A DNA stretch of 64,000 nt from Hirsutella rhossiliensis (lineage: Eukaryota > Ascomycota > Sordariomycetes > Hypocreales > Ophiocordycipitaceae), in the NCBI RefSeq assembly GCF_020360975.1, contig NW_025408668.1, positions 7,812,001 through 7,876,000 of the forward strand, written 5' to 3'. Of the stretch, positions 12,161 to 24,648 are shown piece after piece. The translations under genes were made by a program, and so were the position numbers. Under the pieces are notes generated by a model, which was not told the DNA's origin, searched no databases, and saw nothing but the letters and a program-made list of their open reading frames with translations. Each line of letters opens with the position of its first letter. The first letter of the stretch is position 1.

Positions 12161-14533
12161 CTACGACGCTGCCGACGCGGCCACGACTTCCAGGCCTTGG
12201 CCATCATCGCGGACCCGCACCTCGGCGGTCTGCCCCATCTTGAGCTGGCCACGGATGATCTTGTCGGCCAGGCCATTGCCAATCTCGTTTGTGATGAGAC
12301 GGTTGAGCGGGCGGGCGCCGTAGCGGGGGTCGTAGCCGCGCTCGGCGAGCCAGTCCCTGACGGCGTCGGGGACGGCGAGGGTGATGCGCCGGTCGTCGAG
12401 GCGCTGCTGCAGCTCCCGTAGGCGGATGTCGACAATGTCGCGGATGGCGCTCATGGCGAGGCGCTTGAAGATGATGAAGGAGTCGATGCGGTTGAGGAAC
12501 TCGGGCGGGTAGGCCTGCGCGACGACGTCCATGACGGCCTTGCGGACGGCCGGGTCGATCTCCCCGCTGGCGTTTTCCTTGTACGGGTGCAGCTGATTTT
12601 GGCCGACGAGGATGTCCGCCCCGAGGTTCGATGTGAGGACAATGATTGTGTTCTTGAAGTCGACCTTGTGGCCCTGCGCGTCGGTGAGGTAGCCCTCGTC
12701 GAGCACCTGGAGTAGCAGGGCCGAGATGTCGCGGTGTGCCTTTTCGAACTCGTCAAAGAGCAGGACGGCGTAGGGCTTGCGGCGCACAGCCTCAGTCAGT
12801 TGCCCGGCGTCCTCGTAGCCGACGTAGCCCGACGGGGCGCCGATGAGCCGGGAGACGGTGTGCTTCTCCTGGAACTCGGACATGTCGAACCGCACCACGG
12901 CCGACTCGGTCGAGAAGAGGAAACTCGCGAGTTTCTTGCACAGCTCCGTCTTGCCAACGCCCGTCGGTCCGAGGAAGAAAAAGGACGCGAGCGGCCGGTT
13001 CTCGCCGCTCAAGCCGGCTCGCTGCAGGCGCACCGCGTCGGACACGGCCTTGATGGCATCGTCCTGGCCCTTGACGGACTCCCGCAGCGTGTCCTCCATG
13101 TGCACCAGCTTCTCAATGTGTCCCGAGGTGAGCTTCGCCACGGGGATGCCGGTTATGCGCGAGACGACGTTGGCGATGTCGTCTGGGGTGACAGAGTCGT
13201 GGACGAGGGTGAGTTCATCGCCGTCCTGCCGCGCTTCGCCGTCTTTGGGAAGCTTCTGTTCTAGGTCGGGGATGACGCCGAAGCGCAATTCTGAGGCTCG
13301 GGCAAAGTTGCCGTCTCGCTGGGCCTGTTCGAGTTCGAACCTAGCCTTGTCGAGATCTTCCTGAATCTTCTTTACCGATCCAATCTCAGCCTTTTCCTTG
13401 TCCCACCGCGCGTTGAGCTCCGAGATTTCATCGTAATAATTCTTGAGGTCCTTCTCGAGCTTCTCTCGGCGCTCCTTGCTTGCAACATCCGTCTCCTTGC
13501 GCAAGCTTTCCAACTCAATCTGCGCAGTCATGATCTTGTGGTCGAGGCGCGTGATGTCCTCGGGCTTGGACTCATGTTGCAGCTTGAGATGGCTCGCAGC
13601 TTCGTCCATCAAGTCGATGGCCTTGTCCGGGAGGAAGCGATCCGTGATGTATCGGTTGGACAGCGCCGCCGCAGCCACGAGAGCGCTGTCTGTGATGCGG
13701 ACGCCATGGTGTACTTCATACTTGTCCTTGATGCCTCGAAGAATGCTGATTGTGTCCTCGACGGTCGGCTCGCTGACTATGATGGGCTGGAACCGCCGGG
13801 CCAGGGCAACGTCCTTTTCGATTTGTCGGTACTCGGTGAGCGTCGTGGCTCCGCAGCATTGCAGCTCCCCGCGGGCCAAGGCAGGTTTCAGGAGATTGGA
13901 GGCATCGATGGAGCCCTCAGCCTTTCCCAGACCAAGGAGCGTGTGTAGCTCGTCGATGAAGAGGATTACCTGCCCCTCGGCTTGTTGCACCTCGTCCAGC
14001 ACCTTCTTCAGCCGTTCCTCGAAATCGCCGCGGAACTTGGCGCCGGCAATGAGCGACCCGAGGTCCAGGCTTATGACTCGTTTATTCTTGATGCTTTCGG
14101 GTACGTCTCCGCGGATTATGCGCAGGGCAAGACCCTCCAGAATGGCCGTCTTGCCTGTGCCGGCATTCCCAATGAGCACCGGATTGTTCTTGGTTCGCCG
14201 TGAGAGTATTTGAATCGTTCGCTGGATCTCCTCGTCCCTCCCAATGACCGGGTCAAGCTTCCCGTCTCTTGCCCTAGCAGTCAAGTCGACTCCAAACTGC
14301 TCCAACGCCGACTTCTCCTCTCCCCCACCCATGTTCATCCGGTGAGTTCCTCCGGGGGGGTGTGGCCGCCCGTTGGCATAGCACCGCACGGCCGCCAGTC
14401 CCGGCAGCAGTCGAGGCCGCGGGCTGCATGCGAGCCGGCCGGCTCCTAGTCGAAGGACAGGATGTGCGGATCTCGACGTGGCGGCGCCAGTAACACGCTG
14501 GGCCGAGTTGATTAACTGTTTGCGGGCTTGCAT
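12161..14533 (-). CDS. hsp78: Mitochondrial HSP78 (ClpB-type disaggregase)
   Basis: An intronless gene of 790 residues when started at the first in-frame ATG (14533); residues further upstream are only reached from non-ATG codons. Residues 1-55 are Arg/Ala/Ser-rich without acidic residues, a mitochondrial presequence ending near VRCYANG. The Clp N-domain of cytosolic HSP104/bacterial ClpB is absent, as in yeast Hsp78. The first AAA+ module has Walker A GNAGTGKT (122-129) and Walker [15 protein letters not shown] coiled-coil M domain follows (about 340-470). The second AAA+ module has GPTGVGKT (about 520-527), [12 protein letters not shown], the pore loop GYVGYEDAG and the sensor-2 arginine in GARPLNR. 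It disaggregates and refolds matrix proteins with mitochondrial Hsp70. The shared promoter with eL6 holds heat-shock-element-like sequences. Confidence 0.97.
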   Translation of the reverse strand: MQARKQLINSAQRVTGAATSRSAHPVLRLGAGRLACSPRPRLLPGLAAVRCYANGRPHPPGGTHRMNMGGGEEKSALEQFGVDLTARARDGKLDPVIGRDEEIQRTIQILSRRTKNNPVLIGNAGTGKTAILEGLALRIIRGDVPESIKNKRVISLDLGSLIAGAKFRGDFEERLKKVLDEVQQAEGQVILFIDELHTLLGLGKAEGSIDASNLLKPALARGELQCCGATTLTEYRQIEKDVALARRFQPIIVSEPTVEDTISILRGIKDKYEVHHGVRITDSALVAAAALSNRYITDRFLPDKAIDLMDEAASHLKLQHESKPEDITRLDHKIMTAQIELESLRKETDVASKERREKLEKDLKNYYDEISELNARWDKEKAEIGSVKKIQEDLDKARFELEQAQRDGNFARASELRFGVIPDLEQKLPKDGEARQDGDELTLVHDSVTPDDIANVVSRITGIPVAKLTSGHIEKLVHMEDTLRESVKGQDDAIKAVSDAVRLQRAGLSGENRPLASFFFLGPTGVGKTELCKKLASFLFSTESAVVRFDMSEFQEKHTVSRLIGAPSGYVGYEDAGQLTEAVRRKPYAVLLFDEFEKAHRDISALLLQVLDEGYLTDAQGHKVDFKNTIIVLTSNLGADILVGQNQLHPYKENASGEIDPAVRKAVMDVVAQAYPPEFLNRIDSFIIFKRLAMSAIRDIVDIRLRELQQRLDDRRITLAVPDAVRDWLAERGYDPRYGARPLNRLITNEIGNGLADKIIRGQLKMGQTAEVRVRDDGQGLEVVAASAAS

Positions 14534-14979
14534 TGTCGCGGTGAGGTGAGGGCTGAGTCGGAGACACGAAAGCGCGAATGCTAAGGAGAGCAGAGCAAGT
14601 TCAAGACACTGCGAGCCTGGATTTTTGTAGGCTGGGCAAGCAAGGCCAGGAGCCGCGCAAAGGACGAGAGCTTCGGCATGAAATGGAGCTCTCGCGGCGG
14701 ATGGAGCACGTTCTCGCACTTTCCGCGGCAGTCATCGGACCCCCCAGCCAGATTAGCATCCTATCATCACGTGATCTCCAGCCCCCGACCCCCAGCGGCA
14801 TGAGAGGGGTGGCCAGCCAGCGGCGCTTCCAGAAAGGGTTAGGCGTGAGAGGGCTCACATTTTCCTCCCACAATCTCGCTAGCGGCTTTCACACAGAATT
14901 CCAACATTTCGGGCGAGCATCACCAAACGCATCTTCTTGTTCCCTCCACCACAAACCCAACGCATCCGAGCGAGTCACC
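14534..14979. promoter_or_regulatory. Bidirectional promoter of HSP78 and RPL6
   Basis: 446 bp between divergent ATGs. Visible candidate sites are an HSE-like triple TTCtcGcActTTC with exact 5-bp spacing (14711-14723), a TTCnnGAA pair (14827-14834), an 8-bp palindromic E-box TCACGTGA (14767-14774, Cbf1/bHLH type) and a telomere-repeat-like AGGGTTAGG (14835-14843). These are pattern matches only; no binding is shown. Confidence 0.45.
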
Positions 14980-15971
14980 ATGTCGGCCAAGCCCACGACC
15001 AAGAAGTTCGGGAAGTCGACCCGGTCGGTCCCTGCTCCCGCGGACAAGGCCAAGAAGTGGTACAACGCCGACGATGAGAGCGAGCCCAAGAAGGTGAGTC
15101 TTGACGAGCACCATGGCCCCAGATGCACCCGTTGTCCCCCAGCGTCAACAATGTGAGACTGGCGATGATGGAGCTGCGTCGCGCGCATCCGCGACTTGCG
15201 GATTCGGATGGTTGCGTCGGGCGATAGAGTGGCGCGACTATCAACGACATGTGCCAGCCCTTCGATGACACACCTGCCCGACACAAGCGACAATTAATGA
15301 CCGACCATTTCACCAATGCAAAACGACGAAGAAAACAAAACAAAGACCACACCACCGATCGCGAGCTCGGCGCGCTAACTAAGGGCAATTCTCAGACCCG
15401 CAAGGCCGTTCGCCCGTGGACTCCTCGAAGCACGCTCCAGCCGGGTACAGTCCTGATCCTCCTCGCCGGCCGCTTCCGAGGCAAGCGCGTCATCCTCCTC
15501 AAGGCTCTCGACCAGGGCGTCCTGCTCGTCACCGGGCCCTTCAAGATCAACGGCGTTCCCCTGCGACGAGTCAACTCTCGCTACGTCATCGCCACCTCCT
15601 ACAAGGTCGACATCTCCGGCCTCGATGCTAAGAAGGTCGGCGAGATCTCCCAGCCCAAGTACTTCACCGCCGAAAAGGCCAAGCAGAAGGCCGGCGAGGA
15701 GGCCTTCTTCAAGCAGGGAGAGAAGCCCCAGGTATGTGCACGAACTCGCGGCGACACCCCAGGCCAAGTGCTGGCCGGGAAAGGGGAAGCGGGTGAGGCT
15801 AATCCGTCGGCATTGCAGAAGAAGCAAATCAATAGCAGCCGCGCGGCTGACCAGAAGGCCATCGACAAGCCTCTGCTTGCCAGCATCAAGAAGGTCGACA
15901 TGCTCGCCAGCTACCTCGGCAGCTCTTTCAGCCTGCGGAAGGGCGACAAGCCCCACGAGATGGTGTGGTAG
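14980..15971 (+). CDS. rpl6: 60S ribosomal protein eL6
   Basis: Exons 14980-15093, 15396-15731 and 15819-15971 give 200 residues, the usual fungal length. The start [15 protein letters not shown] is basic. The core with [27 protein letters not shown], the KOW-like turn, [22 protein letters not shown] and the C-terminal [21 protein letters not shown] are diagnostic of eL6, a large-subunit surface protein near expansion-segment rRNA. Intron 1 is long (302 nt, GTGAGT...CTCAG) as in many ribosomal protein genes; intron 2 is 87 nt (GTATGT...TGCAG). Both are phase 0. The promoter is shared with HSP78. Confidence 0.96.
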
Positions 15972-16477
15972 ATCAGCAATGCGCTACAACGAGAGGTGAT
16001 GGGGAGCGTGTAAGTGCCGCGTCGAAGGGAGTCGGAACGGCGCGGCTCGAAAGCGGAACGAGTTTGTAGGGCGGGAAGGGTCTCCTACACGGCCTGGCTT
16101 GGCCAATTGCATTTGGAAGTCGATGGCATCGGTCACATCTTGGCGTCTGTAATCAGGTTTTACCGTCAAAAAAATCAAACGGGCATAAATGAAGTCCCAC
16201 CAGGGCGTCTGGTGGGGAGACGCGATGATGAAAGTCAAACAAAGGTTCCCGACCCGGCTTCCATGGCATGGCAGAGTGACGCGCCGCTTGTGATGGCGCA
16301 CGTTGACCTCACGTTTCTAGGCTGGCGGGCGACGCTCGTGGCAATGCGCACCGACCCTTTGCTCTCAGCATGACTTTTTTATTCCAGTCACAATGGCATG
16401 CGATTGATCCTCTGACGTCCATCCCCCGGACGAGCACCGCCATGTCCTGTACTGTCCGAACCTCCCTCAACTTGGAT
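15972..16477. other. Convergent intergenic region between RPL6 and DPP III
   Basis: 506 bp of 3' flanking DNA for both neighbours. No gene seen. Confidence 0.5.
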
Positions 16478-18870
16478 CTAGAGATCCCTGTCAACCCAGC
16501 TCTGAATCATGCCCACAAGCGAGGCCTCGTAGTGCTTCATTGAAACCTTGCCCGATGCCTCGTCCAACGTCGTGTTTGCCTGCACAAAGACCTTGCGAGG
16601 CTGCTTCTGGTCAAGCACCACCTTGCGGATCTTGGTGCCCCAGAAACCAGGATCGACCGTCGTCATGTCCGTGTAGAACTTGGTGCCGTTCTCCACGTCG
16701 GCCGTCGACTTGTAGATATGCAGCTTCTGCAGGTACTTGGACACGGCCTCGCGACCTGAGGTGAGAATCTTGGACCGGTCAAGCTTGATGGTGAGGTCGG
16801 ACAAGTCGTTTTTGGCATAGTCGAGCTTGCAGAAATCGTCGCTGGCCTCGAGGAAGCACTTAAGAATAGAGAAGCGAGCCTGGCTATGGGCCTGCCCCCA
16901 CTTCTGGCTCTTGGGATCCCACAACTCGAGAGAAGCTAGGCCGGCGCGGGCCATGGAGAGGTACGAGGCGTAGAGAACGTCGCCGGCTTCGCCATCCATG
17001 TCAAGCTTGCCGTCCCCGAAGCCAAAAATCTTCAGCACCGGGAACTCGCAGCTGAGGTCCATGGCGACCAGCTCGGCACGGCACTCCTCGTACGAGGCGG
17101 CGATGCTGCCGAAAACGGAGCCCCAAGTCTGACCGGGTTTGTACCACGTCGTGATGGGCTTGTGGGTGACGGGGCTGACGGGAGGCTTGTCCTTGTCAAA
17201 GTTGAAGACGCCGGGCGAAGTCTCCTGGAGAAGTTTTCCGCATCCATGACCTTGCTCAATCAGCACCCATGCCTCGTGGAGGAACACCTGGAGTGGCACA
17301 CTTACCAGTCAGCTCGTGGAGCCCAACTTGGACCTCGAAGGACGCGTCGCGATATTTCTGGTACACCTTGAGGTCTTCCTCGCGAATAAAGGGTATCTTC
17401 TCGTTGGGCGCCTTGGCGCTCAGGACGTTGCCGAGCGACACATTCTTGAACCCCTCTGTCTGTCGGATATCATCGTAATTCGGAATGTTGATGCCAGCGG
17501 GGATGCCGGAGCCGTTGAACGTCATGACCTCGAGAGAGGTAAAGTCCGGGGAGAGAAACTTGTCCTTTTCAAACGCCTTGTCCCACGGCAGCAGGGGGAT
17601 GAGGGACGGCGCGGCTGCGACCAGCTCTCCAAAGGCGCGCGTTCGCTCGAGGTTGACCATGGAGGCGAAGCCTTCCCACTCACCACGCACTCCCGCCGGA
17701 TCGCGGTAAGTCTCGACGAAGCCAATGTTGCATTCGACCATTGGGCCCTTGTCCCTGATCCAATGGCGCTGAGCATCCTTGTAGGCCTCCAGAGAGCCCG
17801 TCTCAAAAGACTTTGCGTAGTTTGAGTGCATCTTTTTCTGAGTCTCGTTGTCGGCGTTGGCGACGGCCTGTTTGGAGTAGGCGGTAATGGCCTTCATTTG
17901 ATCGGCGTAGTCGCCAAAGATTAGCTTGATGGTCTTTCCACTGAGCGGTCCGTCCTCGACCACGAACGAGGTATCCTTGCCAATATCGCCACCGTCTGCG
18001 GGCACGCTGGTGACGGCCGAGGCAATGAGAATCTCAAACGTGCCGTCATCGGTCTTTCGCAGCCTCGTGTTTTCGGGAAGTAAGCCCTTCTTCTCCGTCC
18101 AAGCATTTACGGCCTCAATGTCAGCCTTTGTGATGCCTGGGGAGTCTGGGTAGTAAGTCGACATGTGGCCGGCGTCGGGGAAGCCCAGATGCATGGCGGC
18201 GGATTCATCGGAGCTGAAGATGGCGCCCTTTGTAGCTTGGTAGAACTGGTCGGCCTCGGGGGCGGTAGCAGCGAGTGCGGCCACGCTCTTTTCGCTGCAT
18301 CGAGGGAGAAACTTGGAGTCTCCGAAGCTCTTGTAGTTGCCCAGGTTGCCCAGGAACATTGCGGCATACTCGAGGAAGTAAGTCAGCTCCGACTGGTCGA
18401 CACTGGCCTCATTAGCCAAAGAAGGCCAATCCCCATTACAGCGCCTGTGGAGGGCCAGGATCAAGTCGTAGATGGGCTCGGCCTCGGGAGAAAGCTGGCG
18501 CAGGACGATCCTCGTGCCGGCAAAACACGCCCTATACACACGCGCAAGACAGGCGGTTCAATTAACACGGTACGGGACCCAACGATAAGCCGGTGGCGGC
18601 CACGTACTTGCTGATGAAGTGGGCATAGCGCTTCTGCTGGTCGCTCAAGGCCTCAAAGTGAGACTCAATCTCGAGCCTGACGACCGACGGCGGGGCGTCT
18701 GCGAGGTAGTGGGCGCGCTCGTCGGGGTTCATGTTCGCGAAGAATCTCTGCGGGGCAAACGGTTGAAGAGGGCGGCGTCGTCTGGTGGCCGAGCGAGAGC
18801 AGTAGGCCGTGACTCTTGGAAATGGCAATCTTGGCAGAAGCCGGGACGCGGAGAGCGAGGCGAGGAACAT
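16478..18870 (-). CDS. dpp3: Dipeptidyl peptidase III, zinc metallopeptidase M49
   Basis: Three exons, 18870-18608, 18531-17306 and 17250-16478, separated by 76-nt and 55-nt introns, give 753 residues from the ATG at 18870, or 707 from the in-frame ATG at 18732. The M49 zinc motif is created by splicing: exon 2 ends in HELTG and exon 3 begins with H, giving HELTGH, with HGCGKLLQE following. The third ligand lies in EECRAE about 50 residues later. GNYKSFGD and the Tyr/Asp-rich lobes also match the family. DPP III removes dipeptides from short peptides in the cytosol. Residues 1-46 of the long form contain eight or more Arg, many Ser/Leu and no Asp/Glu, which is a mitochondrial-targeting-like extension. 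The short form matches the usual cytosolic start (MNPDERAHYLADAPPSVVRLE). Which start dominates is not decidable here. Confidence 0.92.
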
Positions 18871-21699
18871 GGAGCCCCCGCGATTACACAATCCGGCTCC
18901 GGTCCTTTTGAATACCTCGTGGGGACGTCTGTCGACGTGTTGATTGTGCGGCAGGTTGAGTTACCCCGAGGTAGAGAGAGAGCGCTTTCTCGGCACGGCA
19001 GGCGCTGCATCAAGTGGTGGTGGTGGGTGGGATGGCTTACCCGACCCGTGCTCCACTATTCGTACCTACCTAACTCGGCGGTAATTACGGAGTAGTCAGA
19101 TTGGTACGCGGCATCGTCACCTCCAAATATCGCATTGGAAGGAAGGAGGCAGGTAGCAACGGAAGTGCTGCACATGTGTCCTGTCACGTGGCCCATGGGA
19201 CATGCCAACTCATGCCTTGATTCTGCTGTCCATGTCTGCCTGCTGGACTCTTCCTCGCTGCACCCCCCTCCTGGCTCATGCCGAGCAGACATGAATAACC
19301 GCGAACCGGATCGTCGAGATACATACCATGCACAAACCGCCAGTGACTACTCGCCGACGCAGCATGTATATCGGAATGTGTGCGCTTTGCAGTTATGCAC
19401 ATCACGCCGCCTGCGAATCGACCCTGTCCAGGTGTCCAAGCAAGGGACGTCGATACATGCACTGTTGCTTGTCCCTCGAGTTCCCGCGACCCCGGACATG
19501 CCCACGGACGGGCCATCACGGGTCTAAGGCATTGACGTAGCCGCCAGCCTGCTGCCTCGACCATCCTGTCGTCAAGGACACGTGCACGCGCGTCGTGGGA
19601 CCATCGTACCCGACCCTCCATTAAAGGTCCGAGGGGTCATACGGACCAACAAGTCGGACCTATCGACTGGCGAACGGCCCGCAGGGTTGCTCGCAACACA
19701 ACGAGCACAACCCGATGCCTGCGCCAGAACTCTCACCAACGAGACGAGTCGACTCGAATGCGTTTTCGGTACATGACAGCTGTAATCAGATGTCCCCTGT
19801 GTGCGACGTCATTCCAGACTCACCCGTGCTTGCTCTCACGCACAGATGAGCTCTTCGCCGGGGCACAGTGAGGGATGGAATGGGCCGGGCCGGGCCGGGC
19901 CGAGCTGCAGCCAGCTCCTCGATCCAAGGACCAGATTTGCACTGACGGCAGACAACGCAGTGCTGCCTGGAGAACCAAGAGACTCTCTCCGGACCACGGC
20001 TGAGTAGGTGATTTGGAGTTGGACGTCAAGACAGCATTGGGCTTTCCCTTTGGATTACTAATCATATCCCCCCACGACTCGGCCATCAACCGTCGGCGTT
20101 TGGGGATGGCTGGATTACCGACGGCAAATGCCCCTTGCCCTGTTGGCCTGCGAGCTGGCTGAGCGAGTCCATTGGTCCATTGTCCAAATCGGCACACCCC
20201 TCCCTTGCCGACTCGTACGGACGTCGCTCCCTGTCCATTGCCAAACGCGGCAGCCTTCGCCGGATCAGCGCCAAGTCCCCAGAGCTTCTATTGCTGGGTG
20301 GTTATGATGCGCCATTAGCATCATTCTGTCTTGTTGAGTTGTCGCGGCTCTGTCGGACTGTCACGGCGAGCCGGAAGACCGCCAAGACAGCCTTGCGACG
20401 ACCATTTAACAAGCGCCGAGGGCAAGTCGAGGCCGTGGAGTTATTGAGCGAAAGCCTGCGCCCCACCCGGGTACCCTCGAGCAGTGTCAGCCAAACACCG
20501 GCATATCCAGCTACCACCGGAAGGCCTTCCGGGCAAACCACAGCGCGCGGTTCCATTTCCGGTCCCCACGGGCCTGTGTGTTTGCTGCTCGACATCCAAC
20601 CGTACAAGGCACTACCTGGACAGCAGGGGCGGATTGATCACCGCGGTCATGCTCGTACAATGCCATGTACAGCAGGCGCCACGAGTCCAACCGAACACTT
20701 ACACCCCGCTCTCTTCGTTTGTGGGGACCAATCGACATTGGCGGCCTGCGCGGATTACTGAGAACGTACGGATGACTTGAGGCCAACATTGTTTGTGCGG
20801 CAACGACGCCTGCTCTGCATGTGCTTGCTTCACCCACCGAGACCAGGAGAAGAAAAACCCGCAAAAGGCCAAGACAGGAAGAACGGAAAAGAGAGACAAC
20901 AAGCAATACACACTGTTCCGGTCCGCGTGACCTTTTCCCTCAGCACCGTCATCTCGCGTCTCAGTCCCCGGTGGTTGGGCTGTGACGGAAGAACAAGAAT
21001 GACCTGGCTTATAACGCGCGCTCGGTCGTGCTCGAGGCAAAAAAGCAAGACCCGACATGCTGGCTGGCCTTACCCAGATGGAGTCAAACGCGGCCTGGAC
21101 CAAGTTCAGCCTCCACACCACTTCCCCTGTTTCTTCCCCCCCATCTGCCAATCTGGCACAAGGAGTCAAGTCAGTTGTCGGTCATTCCCACACGCCCCTC
21201 CCCCCCCCTCAATCCGAATCCAAGTCGGCCCTGGCGCCCAAGCTCGTCACGCCCGAGAGTAAGAGAAACTTTTGGAGGCGTACGCATGTACATGGAGGCT
21301 AAACTCAGCTCTACGGCTTTTGCCCTGCCACTCTGCTTTTCCTTCTTCGTTTTCCCACGATAAGTAGGGTGGGCAATCCTGTCTGCCCCTCTCACTGCCT
21401 TGGCCTCGACAGACAGAAAGTACCTTGATCAGGGCAAATTTCCTCGACTCTTCCCTCCTCCCAGTCTTCGCCGACCACTCACTCCCCCACGCACGGTCTA
21501 CCTTGTCTTTGATCTTTGGACCTCTGTTGCCTCCAACCTCGCAACCGCGGCGGTCGAATCCAGCCTGCGCTATTCTGTCGGAACACACATCCATCGAAAG
21601 CCTCATCGCGGTTTGCGCACCAGCATTGAAACGCGACGCTTCTCGCCTTGTTGGCATCGAAATCCCAAAGACCCTCGGACTGCGCGCGCTGCCGGCAGA
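18871..21699. other. Long divergent intergenic region, 2.8 kb
   Basis: No coding sequence I can support. The longest plus-strand frame (20135-20761) starts at TTG, lacks any domain and is probably chance. A (GGGCC)n run lies at about 19,883-19,900 and a C-tract at 21,196-21,208. Candidate E-box CACGTG sits near 19,186. The final ~300 bp are pyrimidine-rich, as expected for the leader of the gluconokinase gene. Confidence 0.45.
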
Positions 21700-22451
21700 A
21701 TGTTGTCGTTCGACAACGCTATGCCCGTCAACGGGCAGGAAGCAGCGGCGTCTGCCGGGCGCGTTCAAGCGGCCCCGTCCAAGACGTCACAGCCGACGAC
21801 AACGACGGATGGAGCGTGCGCCAACGGACAGGCGCGAAAGCATCACCACATCTGGTTGGTTACCGGACCGGCTGGATGCGGCAAGACGACGGTGGCCGAG
21901 TACTTGGCAAAGTCGCTTGACATGCCCTATATCGAGGGTGATTCGGTATGACCTCCGCACGCTCCACGATTTGCTCAAGGACAGCGAATCGACTCACACC
22001 ACTGATACAGCACCACACCCCGGCCAACGTGGAAAAGATGCGCAGCGGCAACCCGCTCACAGACGCCGACCGCTGGGACTGGTTAACCGCCCTCCGCGAC
22101 GAGTCGATGCGCCGCATCAACCGGGGATCCGAGGGCGTCGTCGTGACGTGCTCGGCCCTCAAGCGCAAGTACCGAGACGTGATCCGAGTCGCCGCCTACT
22201 ATGACCACGACATCCGCGTCCACTTCATCTTCCTGAATGCGCCCGCCGAGGTGCTGCTGGCGAGGGTCACGAAACGGGAGGGCCACTACATGGGACCCAG
22301 CATGGTCCAGAGCCAGTTTGATATTCTCGAGCGGCCTGCCGAGGACGAGAGGGACGTCATCAGCATCGACGTCAGCCGCAGCATCGAAGAAGTCAAGAAG
22401 GATGTCCTGGCCAGGGTCTCGGATATTACCAAGGCCGTCTGCCGAGACTAG
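21700..22451 (+). CDS. Gluconokinase (GntK-type)
   Basis: Exons 21700-21945 and 22011-22451, around a 65-nt GTATGA...ATACAG intron in phase 0, encode 228 residues. After a low-complexity ~45-residue N-terminal extension comes the P-loop GPAGCGKTT (56-64) in IWLVTGPAGCGKTTVAEYLA. The exon junction gives EGDSHHTPANVEKMRSGNPLTDADRWDWL, a near-diagnostic gluconokinase block with the Asp and His that bind gluconate and phosphate. CSALKRKYRDVIR, the lid region TKREGHYMGPSMVQSQFDILERP and a C-terminal DVSRSIEEV complete the family pattern. The enzyme phosphorylates D-gluconate to 6-phosphogluconate (EC 2.7.1.12), feeding the pentose phosphate pathway. A second in-frame ATG at 21721 is an alternative start. 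Confidence 0.93.
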
Positions 22452-23655
22452 ACGAGTTGCATGTGCGTGACTGTACATGGGCGTGCCGGACCGAGAGAGA
22501 TGCTGACGCCGGATTTCCACTTACACGGGGCTTGCGGCGTGAGGATCTTGGTCTGTTTCTTTTCCTTTCGTTTTGCTTCTCATTTGCTTGCTCTTTGTCA
22601 CGCTCTGGAGTTGTTGGTTCTAAGATGGGCAGGCGTTTTGGGAATGCTCGCCCGCAACCATGGTCTACGTCCAAGCAAGTTGGGCCCCCCACGAAGTGAT
22701 CAAGCCAACTTGGGTACTCTTGGATATATCGGCGTACACGCACATAGGAGACGCACGCATCGGTACGTTTTTCTGCATATACAAGAAGAAGATGGGGGAC
22801 TCTGGAGAGCTGCCAAACCTTGAGGCGGTCGGGCAGTGCTGGCGCCAGCCAGCATCGGGCCTGGAGAGACAAGGGATGTTGGGCGTGCACTACTTTGGAT
22901 GGATGTTCTGTCACGAAGGCTGCGCCAGCTAGCTCCGGCTGCGCACAAAAGGCCATGACGTATATAGAGAGAGATTGGGCGTTCTGTCTCGATGCCTTAT
23001 TTCAGCCCTCTAACGACGAACGAGGGCGGCGTCATCTGCACCCGCTATAGGCTGGCTGGCTGTCTCGACATGCATGCTTGCTTATTTGTGTCTTTGCCTG
23101 GCACATGCGGCACTGCAGGGCGCTGCTGCACGTAGCCATGTCCATCCATACGTGTATCGCTATACATACATACAACAGGACTTTGGCCAACGGCGGACAT
23201 GGGTTGGGCAGTGCTGCATGCAGGCTGTTGGAAAGAGGCAATTGTCGTGCTTTTGCGAGTCATTCATTCATCGAGAGCACCACGGGGACAAGATGATCTC
23301 TCTGTCTCTCTCTGTCTACATTCATGCGTTGGTCGACTCGGATAGCTCATTCATCCACTCACTCCAGCGTGTGCGTCAATAGAGCGATGTGCCCGCCGGC
23401 GTGTATAACAAGCGTCGCGCGTGCGCAACTGCCCCTGGTCGGCCGAGATGGACAATTTGACAGTGCCGCTCGGCACGGGGAAGCTCGGCAGCGGGTTCCC
23501 CGGCTGGCAGGGGTTCGTGGTTATCTGGAGAAGTGACAGGCAGGGCCGGACACTCACACCATCACCCACACCCCCCTCCCCCCCAATCTTGCACGGAGTA
23601 CTACTGCATAGCACGTACGATAACTGCTGGTTGTAGCATGTATGTATGTACGTCG

Positions 23656-23703
23656 GGTGGTGTCGACGGTGGTGTCGACGGTGGTGTCGACGGTGGGGTC
23701 GAC
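23656..23703. repeat. 12-bp tandem repeat, 4 units (GGTGGTGTCGAC)
   Basis: Three exact units of GGTGGTGTCGAC and a fourth with one substitution (GGTGGGGTCGAC), each containing a SalI-like GTCGAC palindrome. Located in the gene-free stretch between the gluconokinase and E2 genes. Confidence 0.9.
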
Positions 23704-24648
23704 GGAGCAGCCGAGAGACATGGGATGAACGGCAGCGCCGAGGTGATGGAGAAGAGACAAGAAGAAGAGGTTACATGCGTATATAGTCCGGCTGTCATGA
23801 GACCCTCCATCTTTGCCACGAAGATGTCCCTGAGCCGCTGTCCGCCGGCCCAGCGGGAAGCCATGCCGGGAGTCGTGTGTGGTTGCCGCAGGGCTTCACC
23901 GCCTTGCCTCGCTCCTCCATCTCCTCTCCTTCGCCCAACGGGCAGCTGCTGAGGTACGCGTAATAAGTCGACTAGCCATCGATGGCGGCCTGCACGAATA
24001 CGATAGCCCTCTGCACACGCGGGGATGATGCAAGACAAGAAGAAGGGCTTGGTGGCTGCGGCATGTTTGCGGACGAAGCTGCGGTGAGAGAGAGAGTGTC
24101 GAGGAGGCTCGTTGTCGCAGACGGCATATAGCACAGCGCAGCATAAGGCCAGGGATATATACACCCACGTGTGTATTGGTGTGTGTCTTTGTTGCACATG
24201 TACCTGGATTTTCCCCTGTGAACCGATCCCCAACCGGCCGCCCAAGACGGGACTCGACGGGGAGACGTTTTGAATGCCGGACTCTCGACGATGACGACGA
24301 CGAGATGCCATGGGATGGGGCCATGCGCCAGGAAACACACGCATACGAGGAGGCCACGTGCACATACATACACGTATATGTGTGTCGAGATGAGACGGCA
24401 AGAGAAGACCGGGCATGAGGATTTGCTTGCCTGGGGCTATGTGACACCTACTTGGTAGGGTAGGTGGTGACGCTACCTGATATGCAGGCAGACGGGCAGT
24501 CAAGGCGAGGCACATGGCCACGCCTGAGGCAGGCAGGACATGAAGCATCGCTCGGACTTATGCACGGATGTGGCCTTCCCCAGAGTCCGAGTCCCCATCA
24601 TGGCTTCCGTCTTTGGCGGCCGCGGAGCAAGTGGCGACAGGGTAATTA

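Noticed and set aside
15094..15395. Possible snoRNA in the long RPL6 intron
   Set aside because: GATGATGG near 15,164 resembles a C box, but no matching D box, terminal stem or guide region could be shown.
20135..20761. 208-codon plus-strand frame in the 2.8-kb gap
   Set aside because: Begins at TTG, has no domain, and its Ser/Pro/Arg composition is what chance frames in GC-rich DNA give.
23601..24548. 315-codon minus-strand frame
   Set aside because: Crosses the tandem array, no ATG-supported start with a family feature, low-complexity Pro/Ser/Thr runs; likely noncoding.
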